Part shown: piece by piece, positions 35,829-43,907 of the stretch
Layout of the letters: each line of letters opens with the position of its first letter
Position numbering within the stretch: position 1 is the first letter of the stretch
NCBI GenBank assembly: GCA_964449775.1
Contig: CAYVBQ010000011.1
Location: 43,188-107,187, forward strand
Length of the DNA stretch: 64,000 nt
Direction of reading: 5' to 3'
DNA from: Fen-1258 sp964449775
Lineage (GTDB): Bacteria; Bacteroidota; Ignavibacteria; Ignavibacteriales; Melioribacteraceae
Notes under the pieces: model-generated
What the model was told of the DNA's origin: nothing
Database searches by the model: none
What the model saw: only the letters and a program-made list of their open reading frames with translations
Position numbers and translations under genes: made by a program

Positions 35829-37070
35829 TTATCTATCCGTGCGTAGGAACCAAATTTCTCCGATACTTAAAGTGATATTGAACTTAAAAATATTTTCCTG
35901 AAGAAGATTATTGTCTGTAGTTCCTCTTCTTCCATACTGAAAACCTAAGTCAATTGTGTTATCAAAGCTGATTGGAAGAGCAATTCCGCCATAGAGTGAG
36001 AATTGTTTAATCCCATATCCGTTGATAAGGTATTGAGATTGTTCTAGACTGATACCCGCTCTCAACATTACGTGATCCCAGAATTCATCTGAACGATTCC
36101 CTGCATCTCGAAATTCAAACCCAAGACTCATTTTATAATAATCTTGCAAGTTGCTGGATCTTAAATTGTTGTTTGTGAATTGGCTGAATGGCTGATATAA
36201 ATAGTCGAGTGTAAAAGTGTACTTGTCAAATAAATTAAAGGAAGCACCTATTCCAAATCTGTATGGTAATTTAGATTTTACTGAACCGGTAGAGGTTGTT
36301 ATTGTGCCAATTGCCGTTGTAGAATTATCTACACTATCTTTACTTAAGGTGACGGAAGGAGTGTAAACCATTCCAATTCTAAAATCCTTAAAGTTGTTGC
36401 TGCCAAATATTTTTGATAAGTCGCTTGAGATTAAACCGGCAGTCATACCTATTCCATGAAAATTTGTTTCTCTATTGAAAGAAACATTTCCAAATGTAGA
36501 ATCGGAAACGAAGGTGACAGATGTGATATTCTCAATTCTGCCAAAATAATAGTCATAAGTAACACCGAGCGAAAAATTGAAAGGTAATCTGTAAGAACCA
36601 CCCATCACAAATTTAGACATCCCTCCCTCTCCGGAATATTTTACTGTATGATCACCAACAAGCGGATTGGATTGAGTTTCTAATACTTCGTACCCAACGT
36701 CTGAATACGGTATTAAACCGACAGCAAAAGAAATTCCATTATCACGATCAATTGGAAATCCCGTCATAAGACCGGTGAGGTTGATTCTGGTATGAAAAAC
36801 TGATGATAGAGAATTCTTTGCGTTATTACCCGAATAAATCAGACCGCTTTCAAACCTGCTAAGGCGGAGATCACTCAAACTTGCTGGATTAATAAAACTC
36901 AGATAATCTTTATCGCTTAATGCTATTCCTAATTCACCCATAGCGAACCTTCTGGCAGAAAAAGGAGAATGGAGATCTCCCAATCCAAATCGAGTATATA
37001 AGGATCCACCTCCGGCAAAAACAGGATAGGTGATAAATATTAGCAGTATGAAAATTTTCAATTGTCTCAT
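35829..37070 (-). CDS. Outer-membrane beta-barrel protein (PorV/FadL-like), function unknown
   Basis: 413 residues with a signal peptide (MRQLKIFILLIFITYPVFA). The mature start GGGSLYTRFGLGDLHSPFSARRFAMGELGIAL and SFINPASLSDLRLSRFE resembles PorV/FadL-type barrels, as do repeated alternating aromatic strands (SLGVTYDYYFGRIENITSV, YTFTLDYLYQPFSQF). Its start is 3 nt after the stop of the DUF4270-like lipoprotein gene, so both are probably exported together. Roles in type 9 secretion or gliding are known for related barrels, but I cannot assign one here. Confidence 0.75.
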   Translation of the reverse strand: MRQLKIFILLIFITYPVFAGGGSLYTRFGLGDLHSPFSARRFAMGELGIALSDKDYLSFINPASLSDLRLSRFESGLIYSGNNAKNSLSSVFHTRINLTGLMTGFPIDRDNGISFAVGLIPYSDVGYEVLETQSNPLVGDHTVKYSGEGGMSKFVMGGSYRLPFNFSLGVTYDYYFGRIENITSVTFVSDSTFGNVSFNRETNFHGIGMTAGLISSDLSKIFGSNNFKDFRIGMVYTPSVTLSKDSVDNSTTAIGTITTSTGSVKSKLPYRFGIGASFNLFDKYTFTLDYLYQPFSQFTNNNLRSSNLQDYYKMSLGFEFRDAGNRSDEFWDHVMLRAGISLEQSQYLINGYGIKQFSLYGGIALPISFDNTIDLGFQYGRRGTTDNNLLQENIFKFNITLSIGEIWFLRTDR

Positions 37071-37073
37071 GGA

Positions 37074-38273
37074 TTATTTTTTCTGTAGATAAGTTATTTT
37101 AAGTTTAGGTCGTAAAGTTTTATTAGAATTATTGCTGCCGTAAAATGCAATTCTTGCCGCCGAAGAATATTCATCATATAAAGTGAGCGATAACCCCTCA
37201 TTTACATGACCGGTTAACCATTTTTGAATTGCCCATGAAATATCGCCGGAAAAAACATTATTCTTTCTTGATATGAATGAGACGGAAAGACTATCGCCCG
37301 ACAATTTATGCGCTGTGCTGTCTCCCCATAATTGAACGTAGATAGAGTCTGATTTTGGATTTCCATCTAATTCTTTCGATTCATCAACTGTCAATTCAAG
37401 AGTTGCCTTATTAATAATTGCAGTTTTTGGTAACGAACTTAGATCAAAGAAAAGTGATCCGCGTAAAGAATAACCCCCTTCTAGATAAAAATTAGAAGTG
37501 ACAGGGGCTGAAAACCCGGAAGTCCTTGTAACCACATGAACATCTTCATCGGGCGCAACAACGAGAGTATCTTTATAGTAATTAGGACGTTCAAGAATTA
37601 CATGTAAGTAAGTTTCATAATAAGTTGCATTTAATTGAACAGCTAAAAATCCTAGCATCTTAGAAGTATTACCGGGTTTAAGAATAATCCCATTATTTTT
37701 TGGCGCAGAACTATTTTTCTTATAAATAAACCATTCTCTAATAACATCTGTTTTCAAATGGAACTTAACTGTTGTATCTGTAACGACTAATCCGAATTTT
37801 ACATTATCCGCATCATATTTAAGGAATTCGCTTTTACTGCTATCCCGGTCAAAACCAGGCGCTGTCCAAGCACTGCGAACCTGATGCACTGTAAAATCGA
37901 AGGCAGATGCTTTGTCACCAATTGTGTATCGAGGAATCATTTCCATCCATGCTTCTTTAATAATTACCTCATTGTTAGAAATCCTTGTAAGAGTAGTATC
38001 GGGCACATAGATTTGGTAGCGGAACATTATTGAAGATTCGGAGTAAGGAGTTTTGCCAAGAAGAATATATTCTGAACCGCCAAGTTTTGGTTTTTCTTCA
38101 AAGTAAGAAGTTTTCTGGAATAAATTTGATTCATCGCTGTTAAGCTGTTGGAAAGTAAATTTATCTTGCTCGGAGATTAAGTTGGAACCAACTGAAGTAG
38201 GATCTTGATTACACGAAATGAATAAAACGGTAAGAGTCACTACAAATAAGGATAAACGCAAAAATCTGATCAA
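37074..38273 (-). CDS. DUF4270/DNRLRE-like lipoprotein
   Basis: 399 residues. Lipoprotein signal MIRFLRLSLFVVTLTVLFISC, lipobox Cys at about 21, then the short motif NQDPTSVGSNLI found after the Cys in DUF4270-type lipoproteins. Two beta-sandwich-like regions follow, the second (about 245-399) reading like a DNRLRE structural module (LFFDLSSLPKTAIINKATLELTV, WAIQKWLTGHVNEGLSLTLYDEYSS). It is probably surface or periplasm exposed. It sits between gmhB and the barrel gene with no gaps. Confidence 0.72.
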   Translation of the reverse strand: MIRFLRLSLFVVTLTVLFISCNQDPTSVGSNLISEQDKFTFQQLNSDESNLFQKTSYFEEKPKLGGSEYILLGKTPYSESSIMFRYQIYVPDTTLTRISNNEVIIKEAWMEMIPRYTIGDKASAFDFTVHQVRSAWTAPGFDRDSSKSEFLKYDADNVKFGLVVTDTTVKFHLKTDVIREWFIYKKNSSAPKNNGIILKPGNTSKMLGFLAVQLNATYYETYLHVILERPNYYKDTLVVAPDEDVHVVTRTSGFSAPVTSNFYLEGGYSLRGSLFFDLSSLPKTAIINKATLELTVDESKELDGNPKSDSIYVQLWGDSTAHKLSGDSLSVSFISRKNNVFSGDISWAIQKWLTGHVNEGLSLTLYDEYSSAARIAFYGSNNSNKTLRPKLKITYLQKK

Positions 38274-38849
38274 TTAATTTCCTCCGGATAAATCTATAAT
38301 AACAAAATTGCACGCTTCACTGAAATTAGCGGCTGTAAAATTGGGCTTTTTTCCCAGATTATGCAAGACAGAAATTTCTTTCTCAATTGTTAAACTATCA
38401 AGTAAAATTGTTTTTACACCGGCATTGATTCCACATTCAACATCACTCGCTTTATCTCCGATCAAGTAAGAATGTGACAGATCAATATTAAATTCTTCTG
38501 CAGCTTGAACAATCATAAGCGGAGAAGGTTTCCTACAAATTGATTTTTCTGGAGGATCAATATCAGGATGATAAGGACAGTAATAGAATTCATCAACCGA
38601 AGTTCCTTGTTCGATCAGCAATTCATTCACTCTAAGGTTCACCGCATCAACATCTTGCAGAGTCATAAGCCCTTTTGCAACCCCAGCTTGATTTGAGACC
38701 ACAATAATTTTGAAGCCGAAACCATTTTTGAGTTTTTTAATACCTTCGGCAACCCCGGGAAGGATTACAATCTCAGAAGGATCTTTGATGTAACCTGGAT
38801 CGTGGTTGATCGTTCCATCACGATCCAAAAAAATCGCTCGTTGCATCAA
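38274..38849 (-). CDS. HAD-family D,D-heptose 1,7-bisphosphate phosphatase (GmhB-like)
   Basis: 191 residues. HAD motifs are present: FLDRDGTINHD (nucleophile Asp), VVSNQAGVAKG, KPSP lysine and YLIGDKASDVECG. The insert CPYHPDIDPPEKSICRKP sits where GmhB has its zinc loop, but two of the four usual ligands (second His position and first of the paired Cys) look substituted. GmhB acts in ADP-heptose synthesis for lipopolysaccharide. It overlaps neither neighbour but abuts both: glgA ends at 38850 and the lipoprotein begins at 38273. Confidence 0.85.
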   Translation of the reverse strand: MMQRAIFLDRDGTINHDPGYIKDPSEIVILPGVAEGIKKLKNGFGFKIIVVSNQAGVAKGLMTLQDVDAVNLRVNELLIEQGTSVDEFYYCPYHPDIDPPEKSICRKPSPLMIVQAAEEFNIDLSHSYLIGDKASDVECGINAGVKTILLDSLTIEKEISVLHNLGKKPNFTAANFSEACNFVIIDLSGGN

Positions 38850-40343
38850 TTAATCAGTTAGCTTTTTATAAAGATCAACATACTTCTTGGAAGAATTGAG
38901 CCAGCTAAAGTCTGACTGCATTCCATTGCGCATTATTCTCTGCCAGGTTTCTTTATCGCTGGTAAACACTTTAATAGCACGTTTAATTTCTGCCACCATC
39001 TCGGTAGCCGAGTATTTTTCGAAAACAAAACCATTACCGGTTTTAGTCTTAGGATTGTAGGGCAGCACTGTATCGGCTAATCCTCCGGTCTTACGCACAA
39101 TAGGCACTGTTCCATACATCAAACTGTACATCTGATTTAACCCGCACGGTTCAAACTTAGAGGGCATTAAGAACATATCGGAGCCGGCTTCAATGAGGTG
39201 TGCAAGTTCATCATCAAACCCGATATAACATGAAAACTTCTCGTGATATTTTGACCCCATGCTCGTAAAATATTTGTGATATTTTTTATCGCCTGTTCCC
39301 AAGACAATCAAATGAATATTCATTTTCATTAATTCGGAAAAAGCCTTCTCGATAAGGTCCATCCCTTTGTTATCATACAGTCGCGAAATCATACTGATAA
39401 CAGGAGTATCATCCTTAGGTGTGAAATTAAAATTATCTGCCAGAGCCTGCTTGCTTTCTTTCTTGAGCTCTAAATTTTTAGTGGAAAATCTTTTAGGAAT
39501 TTTGGTGTCTACTTCAGGATTCCAGATAGTATCATCAATTCCATTAATGATTCCGAACAGATTTTTTTTCCTTTTACTCAAAACTTCTTCAAGACCGTGT
39601 CCGTACTCTTTATCCATATAAATTTCTTTTGCATAAGTTTCGCTCACAGTAGTTATCATATCCGCGTAGAGTAATCCGCTTTTTAAAAAATTCAGTTTCC
39701 CTTTATGCAGTACACCCTTCTCACTATCAAGTTCTTTTGGTAGTCCGGTTTTCACAAAATTAGCTTTTGGGAAAACACCCTGGAAAGAAAGATTGTGAAT
39801 TGTGAATAATGTCTTTATCGGTTTAAATACAGGATCATTTTTGTACGTTGATTTCAGATAAGCTGGAATTAGAGCTGTTTGCCAATCGTTACAATGAATG
39901 ATATCCGGAATCCATCCCAATTTTGTGATGAGTTCAAACACAGCACGATTTAGAAGTATAAAACGATCATCATTATCAGGATATTCTTCCCCAGTTAGAG
40001 GATCGTTATAAAGACTATGTCGGCTTCCATAAAACTGTGGATTATCTAAGAAATAGATTTGAACACGCGTTTTAGGACCAATTAGAAAGGATGACCTTAA
40101 GGAAAAGATAATTTCCTTATCGCCAATATTCATTTTTAGATCTTTCAATCGAACAATTTCATGTATTTTGAATTTTCGTTCGTCAATAGCGCCATATTTA
40201 GGTACAATAATTCTTACAAAATGCCCCATCTCTTGAAGTTTTTGTGGTAGAGCTGATGATACATCTGCTAAACCGCCTGTCTTAATAAATGGAACTACTT
40301 CTGATGTTGCAAAAAGGATTTTGAATTTTTTTCCTGAAGACAT
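38850..40343 (-). CDS. glgA: Glycogen synthase
   Basis: 497 residues. GT5-family ADP-glucose glucosyltransferase. N-terminal ATSEVVPFIKTGGLADVSSALP contains the ADP-glucose-binding KTGGLAD. Later features are HCNDWQTALIPAYLK, PVISMISRLYDNKGMDL and PSKFEPCGLNQMYSLMYGTVPIVRKTGGLADTV, the GT-B C-terminal nucleotide site. Length fits the bacterial enzyme. It is the first gene of the minus-strand run and is divergent from hutI. Confidence 0.95.
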   Translation of the reverse strand: MSSGKKFKILFATSEVVPFIKTGGLADVSSALPQKLQEMGHFVRIIVPKYGAIDERKFKIHEIVRLKDLKMNIGDKEIIFSLRSSFLIGPKTRVQIYFLDNPQFYGSRHSLYNDPLTGEEYPDNDDRFILLNRAVFELITKLGWIPDIIHCNDWQTALIPAYLKSTYKNDPVFKPIKTLFTIHNLSFQGVFPKANFVKTGLPKELDSEKGVLHKGKLNFLKSGLLYADMITTVSETYAKEIYMDKEYGHGLEEVLSKRKKNLFGIINGIDDTIWNPEVDTKIPKRFSTKNLELKKESKQALADNFNFTPKDDTPVISMISRLYDNKGMDLIEKAFSELMKMNIHLIVLGTGDKKYHKYFTSMGSKYHEKFSCYIGFDDELAHLIEAGSDMFLMPSKFEPCGLNQMYSLMYGTVPIVRKTGGLADTVLPYNPKTKTGNGFVFEKYSATEMVAEIKRAIKVFTSDKETWQRIMRNGMQSDFSWLNSSKKYVDLYKKLTD

Positions 40344-40395
40344 TTAATGTTGTCCTTCGAATTTTAATATGCAAAATTACGAAAATAGAGCGGGA

Positions 40396-40425
40396 TTGAC
40401 AAAAATATTGGCAAATAAAGATTTG
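40396..40425 (+). promoter_or_regulatory. Possible promoter for the hut operon
   Basis: The 120-bp divergent gap between glgA and hutI contains TTGACA at 40396-40401. A weak AT-rich -10-like region follows 17 nt later (AGATTTG), about 40 nt before the hutI ATG. The -35 match is perfect but the -10 is poor, so this is a suggestion only. Confidence 0.3.
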
Positions 40426-40463
40426 TTTTCTCTATTTTTGAGCAGTTCCTTAATTGACGACTT

Positions 40464-41726
40464 ATGAAAACATTATTTAAGAATCCTTTACAAATAGCAA
40501 CTGTTGACACCAAAAGCCGCCATTTCAAGCGCGGGAAAGAACTTTCCGATATTGGTTTGCTCTTTGAACATTCAATCCTTGTTGAAGATGGAATAATTAA
40601 AGATTTTATACCTGACACCTCCATTTCAAAAATTACGGTGGATAGAACATTAGACCTCAAGGATTTAATTCTGTTACCCGGTCTAATAGAATGCCATACA
40701 CATGCAGCTTATGCAGGCACACGAGCAAACGAATTCTTAATGCGCTTGAAGGGTGCTACATATGAAGAAATTGCAAATGCCGGCGGAGGAATCACCTCAA
40801 CTATGCATGCGGTTCGCAACTCTTCATTTGAGGAACTTGTAAAACTCTTAAAACCAAGAATAGATCATTTCATCTCTCAAGGCGTTACAACTTTAGAGAT
40901 AAAGAGCGGTTACGGATTAAGCTACTATGATGAGATAAAACTTCTTCAAGTGATCAATCATTTTAAAACTCATTCGGCGATTGAGATTATCCCTACATTC
41001 CTCGGTGCGCATACTTATCCGCCGGAATACAAAAACGATCACAACCAATATCTCAATCTGATTATCAACGAGCTTCTTCCATACATTATCAAAAATAATT
41101 TGGCTAATCATGTGGATGCTTTTTGCGAGAAGACAGCTTTTTCATCTGATGAGGTTGAGAAAATATTCTCGAAAGCAAAAAAACTCGGTTATAAATTGAG
41201 ACTGCACACCGAGCAATTCAATAATGTCGGGGGTTTGGATGTTGCGCTCAAACACAAAGCTTTGAGCGTGGATCATCTTGAGGTAATCTCAAAAAATGAT
41301 ATTCCAAAATTATCAAAAAGTGAAACAGTGGCGGTACTCTTACCGGGTGTTTCTTTCTTTTTAGATTATGATTACGCGCCCGCTCGAATGCTGATTGAAA
41401 ATGATGCAATAGTTGCCCTTGCAACAGATTTCAACCCGGGTTCGTCCCACATTCCAAATCTTCAGCTAATTATGCAGTTGGCTGCTCTAAAATTGAAAAT
41501 GAGCATTGAGGAAATTATTTCTGCGGTCACAATCAATGCGGCAAAAGCAGTAGATTTGAATGAACGGGTTGGAAGCATTGAGATTGGTAAGCAGGCAGAC
41601 TTTGCAGTGTTTGCAGCGAAAGAATTCTCGGAAATCATTTACAACATCGGAATAAATTTGAACAGATACACAATCAAAAAAGGTGAAATCATTTATGAGG
41701 CGTATCTAAAAAGGTCTATATTATAA
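40464..41726 (+). CDS. hutI: Imidazolonepropionase
   Basis: 420 residues. It hydrolyses imidazolone-5-propionate to formiminoglutamate in histidine degradation. Amidohydrolase features are GLIECHTHAAYAGTRANEF (metal His pair and substrate region), LRLHTEQFNNVGG, SVDHLEVIS and ALATDFNPGSSHIPNL. The final nine codons (from the Tyr of IIYEAYLKRSIL) and the stop codon lie inside the 103-bp repeat family copy C, so the native C-terminus was replaced. hutH and hutU are not in the window. Confidence 0.95.
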   Translation: MKTLFKNPLQIATVDTKSRHFKRGKELSDIGLLFEHSILVEDGIIKDFIPDTSISKITVDRTLDLKDLILLPGLIECHTHAAYAGTRANEFLMRLKGATYEEIANAGGGITSTMHAVRNSSFEELVKLLKPRIDHFISQGVTTLEIKSGYGLSYYDEIKLLQVINHFKTHSAIEIIPTFLGAHTYPPEYKNDHNQYLNLIINELLPYIIKNNLANHVDAFCEKTAFSSDEVEKIFSKAKKLGYKLRLHTEQFNNVGGLDVALKHKALSVDHLEVISKNDIPKLSKSETVAVLLPGVSFFLDYDYAPARMLIENDAIVALATDFNPGSSHIPNLQLIMQLAALKLKMSIEEIISAVTINAAKAVDLNERVGSIEIGKQADFAVFAAKEFSEIIYNIGINLNRYTIKKGEIIYEAYLKRSIL

Positions 41727-41797
41727 TTTTAATGTTGGAATATGGTAAAATTTCAAAACTTATTTTTGGCATAAATACCTTTTTAGAGAAGACTCAT
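41696..41797 (-). repeat. 103-bp MITE-like repeat, copy C (inverted)
   Basis: It starts ATGAGGCGTATCTAAAAAGG and ends CCTTTTTAGAGAAGACTCAT, the reverse complement layout of copies A and B, with more divergence in the middle. It overlaps the last codons and stop of hutI and fills the gap up to the ftcD ribosome-binding site. An open frame from 41732 reading into ftcD is repeat-derived and not a real N-terminus. Confidence 0.85.
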
Positions 41798-41818
41798 TTA
41801 TCAAAATGCGGAGTACTT

Positions 41819-42835
41819 ATGAAGATAATCGAATGTGTCCCAAACTTTAGCGATGGACGAAATCCAGAAACATTCGAAGCAATTAAAGAAGCTATTGCAA
41901 AAATTAAAGATGTAAAATTATTAAGCCTTGAACCCGATGCCGATTACAATCGCGTTGTGGTTACATTAGCCGGAAATGAAGAAGGAATTCTGAATGGCAC
42001 GCTTACCGCTTGTAGAGTCGCCGCAGAATTTATTGATATGCGAAGACACAAAGGTGAACATCCACGTCTCGGTGCAATTGATGTAGTTCCGTTTGTTCCG
42101 GTTGCAAATGTTACAACTGAAGAGTGCGTAAAAATTTCGGAAGAGTTTGCAAAAATTATCTCCGCCGATTTGAAAGTTCCTGTTTACCTATATGAAAGTG
42201 CTGCACGCAAAGCTGATAGAAAAAGTCTGTCGAGCATTCGTCAGGGCGAATATGAAGGACTGGAAGAAAAATTGAAAAGCCCAAATTGGATACCGGATTT
42301 CGGAGAAGCGGTTTTCAATCCAAAACTTGGCGCAATCGTAACCGGTTCCCGTTTCTTTTTGATTGCATACAATGTTAATATCAGATCTAACGATGTTAAA
42401 TACTCGAAAGAAATTGGAGAAGTATTACGCGAGAGCGGTTATGCTAAACGCGATGAAAATGGGAATGTAATCAAGGTTGATGGAAAAGCAATCAAAGTAC
42501 CGGGACGCTTGAAAGAAGTTAAAGGGATGGGTGTAGCTTTAGAAAAATACAATCTCACACAAGTTTCTATGAACCTGACCAACTACAACGTTACACCAAT
42601 GCATGTGGCGTTTGAAGAAGCGAAGAAAGAAGCTGTGAGACTTGGTGTTGAAGTAAATGGAAGTGAAATTGTAGGTCTGGTTCCTCTCGAAGCGCTGTTA
42701 CAAGCCGGAAGATTCTATACCAATGGAAAAGAAACAAATGAAAAGAAATTAGTGGAGGCAGCGGTTGAGAATCTTGGTTTAAGCGCGCTTCATCCGTTCA
42801 AACCGGAAGAAAAAATAATCGAATATATGATTTAA
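41819..42835 (+). CDS. ftcD: Glutamate formimidoyltransferase
   Basis: 338 residues from ATG 41819, preceded by GGAG at 6 nt. It transfers the formimino group of formiminoglutamate to tetrahydrofolate. The N-terminus MKIIECVPNFSDGR and the motifs LEPDADYNRVVVTLAG, HPRLGAIDVVPFVP and MNLTNYNVTPMH are characteristic. The partner cyclodeaminase is encoded separately at 43275, with a GIY-YIG ORF lying between. Upstream in-frame codons belong to the repeat copy C. Confidence 0.95.
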   Translation: MKIIECVPNFSDGRNPETFEAIKEAIAKIKDVKLLSLEPDADYNRVVVTLAGNEEGILNGTLTACRVAAEFIDMRRHKGEHPRLGAIDVVPFVPVANVTTEECVKISEEFAKIISADLKVPVYLYESAARKADRKSLSSIRQGEYEGLEEKLKSPNWIPDFGEAVFNPKLGAIVTGSRFFLIAYNVNIRSNDVKYSKEIGEVLRESGYAKRDENGNVIKVDGKAIKVPGRLKEVKGMGVALEKYNLTQVSMNLTNYNVTPMHVAFEEAKKEAVRLGVEVNGSEIVGLVPLEALLQAGRFYTNGKETNEKKLVEAAVENLGLSALHPFKPEEKIIEYMI

Positions 42836-43258
42836 TTCTGAGGAGCGCAGTGACGAAGAATCTCAAAACTATTAATGAAAAAAGTTTAGCAACGAGGCAG
42901 CATTTCGTTTACATTATGAGCAGTCAGGCAAAAGTGCTTTATGTCGGCATGACGAATAACTTAGCAAGAAGAGTATATGAGCATAAGAATAAAATCAATA
43001 TTGGGTTCACAGCGAAATACAATGTTAATAGACTGGTTTATTTTGAAGAAACAGAAGATGAAATAAAAGCTATGAAAAGAGAAAAACAAATAAAGGGCTG
43101 GCTACGTGAAAAGAAAATAAAATTAATAGAAACAACTAATCCAAATTGGGACGACTTAAGTACTCCTTGGATGGATTCGATACTAGGCAAACCAGAGATT
43201 GCTGAAAGCGAAGATTTAGGTGATTCTTCGTCGTTCGGAAAGCAGAAATCCTCAGAAT
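42836..43258. mobile_element. Candidate GIY-YIG/repeat unit inserted in the hut operon
   Basis: Two inverted arms bracket a GIY-YIG gene. The left arm (42836-42864) has TTCTGAGGA then GACGAAGAATC. The right arm (43222-43258) has GATTCTTCGTC then TCCTCAGAA. The conserved blocks of 9 and 11 bp are exact inverted copies with different spacers. The unit separates two genes (ftcD, fchA) that form one enzyme in other organisms. No target duplication is obvious. Confidence 0.6.
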
Positions 43259-43278
43259 TACAAAAGGAAATCAAATGA
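42850..43278 (+). CDS. GIY-YIG endonuclease-domain protein
   Basis: 142 residues. The domain covers about 17-95: HFVYIMSSQAKVLYVGMTNN (the GIY/YIG strands appear as VYI and YVG), then LARRVYEHK with catalytic Arg, and KREKQIKGWLREKK with the conserved Glu. The tail after about 100 (TPWMDSILGKPEIAESED) is linker and repeat-encoded sequence. The start is GTG 42850. Its ribosome-binding site AGGAG and start codon lie in the left repeat arm, and its last residues come from the right arm. The stop overlaps the fchA start by 4 nt (ATGA). Confidence 0.8.
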   Translation: MTKNLKTINEKSLATRQHFVYIMSSQAKVLYVGMTNNLARRVYEHKNKINIGFTAKYNVNRLVYFEETEDEIKAMKREKQIKGWLREKKIKLIETTNPNWDDLSTPWMDSILGKPEIAESEDLGDSSSFGKQKSSELQKEIK

Positions 43279-43907
43279 ATTTATCAAAAACATTACAAGA
43301 ATATTTTAACGAACTATCATCAAACTCACCTACTCCCGGCGGTGGAAATGTTGCGGCAATGTGCGGTGCTCTATCTGCAAGTTTGGGAATGATGGTGTGC
43401 AATCTCACAATCGGTAAAAAGAAGTACGCCGATGTTGAACAAGAAATGATCAGTTTGAAAGACAGGTTGGAAGGATATCAAAAGAAATTTTTTGCACTCG
43501 GTACGAAAGATAACGAAGCGTTCGACAAAGTGATGGCAGCGTTCAAACTTCCAAAAGAGACTGATACAGAAAAAGAAATACGCACAGCTAAAATAGAAGA
43601 AGCAACAATCGGCGCAGCCGAAGTTCCGTCAGATGTGATGCAAGCATGCAGTGAAATATTGCCGATGATAAAAACCGTAATTGAGAAAGGAAATAAAAAT
43701 TCCTTATCGGATGCCGGCGTTGCAGTTTCATTGATTGCCACCGCGGCGGAATCCGCATATCTGAATGTAATGATCAACTGCGCGTCTCTGGGTAACCAAA
43801 CCATCGCCGCTGAAATAAAAAAACGAGCGGATATAAGGATGGATGAAATTTCTCAGACTAGCGAATATCTTGTAGAACGAGTTGTGAAAGCAGTTCAGCA
43901 GCAATGA
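43275..43907 (+). CDS. fchA: Formimidoyltetrahydrofolate cyclodeaminase
   Basis: 210 residues, an all-helical FTCD_C-type protein. The N-terminal SSNSPTPGGGNVAAMCGALSASLG carries the conserved P-x-PGGG-x-A motif, and helices around 60-210 are typical. It converts formiminotetrahydrofolate to methenyltetrahydrofolate and ammonia, completing the step begun by FtcD. The ATG overlaps the GIY-YIG stop and its own stop overlaps the next ORF start, so it sits in a coupled operon. Confidence 0.93.
   Translation: MNLSKTLQEYFNELSSNSPTPGGGNVAAMCGALSASLGMMVCNLTIGKKKYADVEQEMISLKDRLEGYQKKFFALGTKDNEAFDKVMAAFKLPKETDTEKEIRTAKIEEATIGAAEVPSDVMQACSEILPMIKTVIEKGNKNSLSDAGVAVSLIATAAESAYLNVMINCASLGNQTIAAEIKKRADIRMDEISQTSEYLVERVVKAVQQQ

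Noticed and set aside
40344..40463. Bacteroidota-type promoter (TAnnTTTG) for glgA or hutI
   Set aside because: The closest match needs two extra bases between TA and TTTG, so only a weak sigma70-like site is listed.
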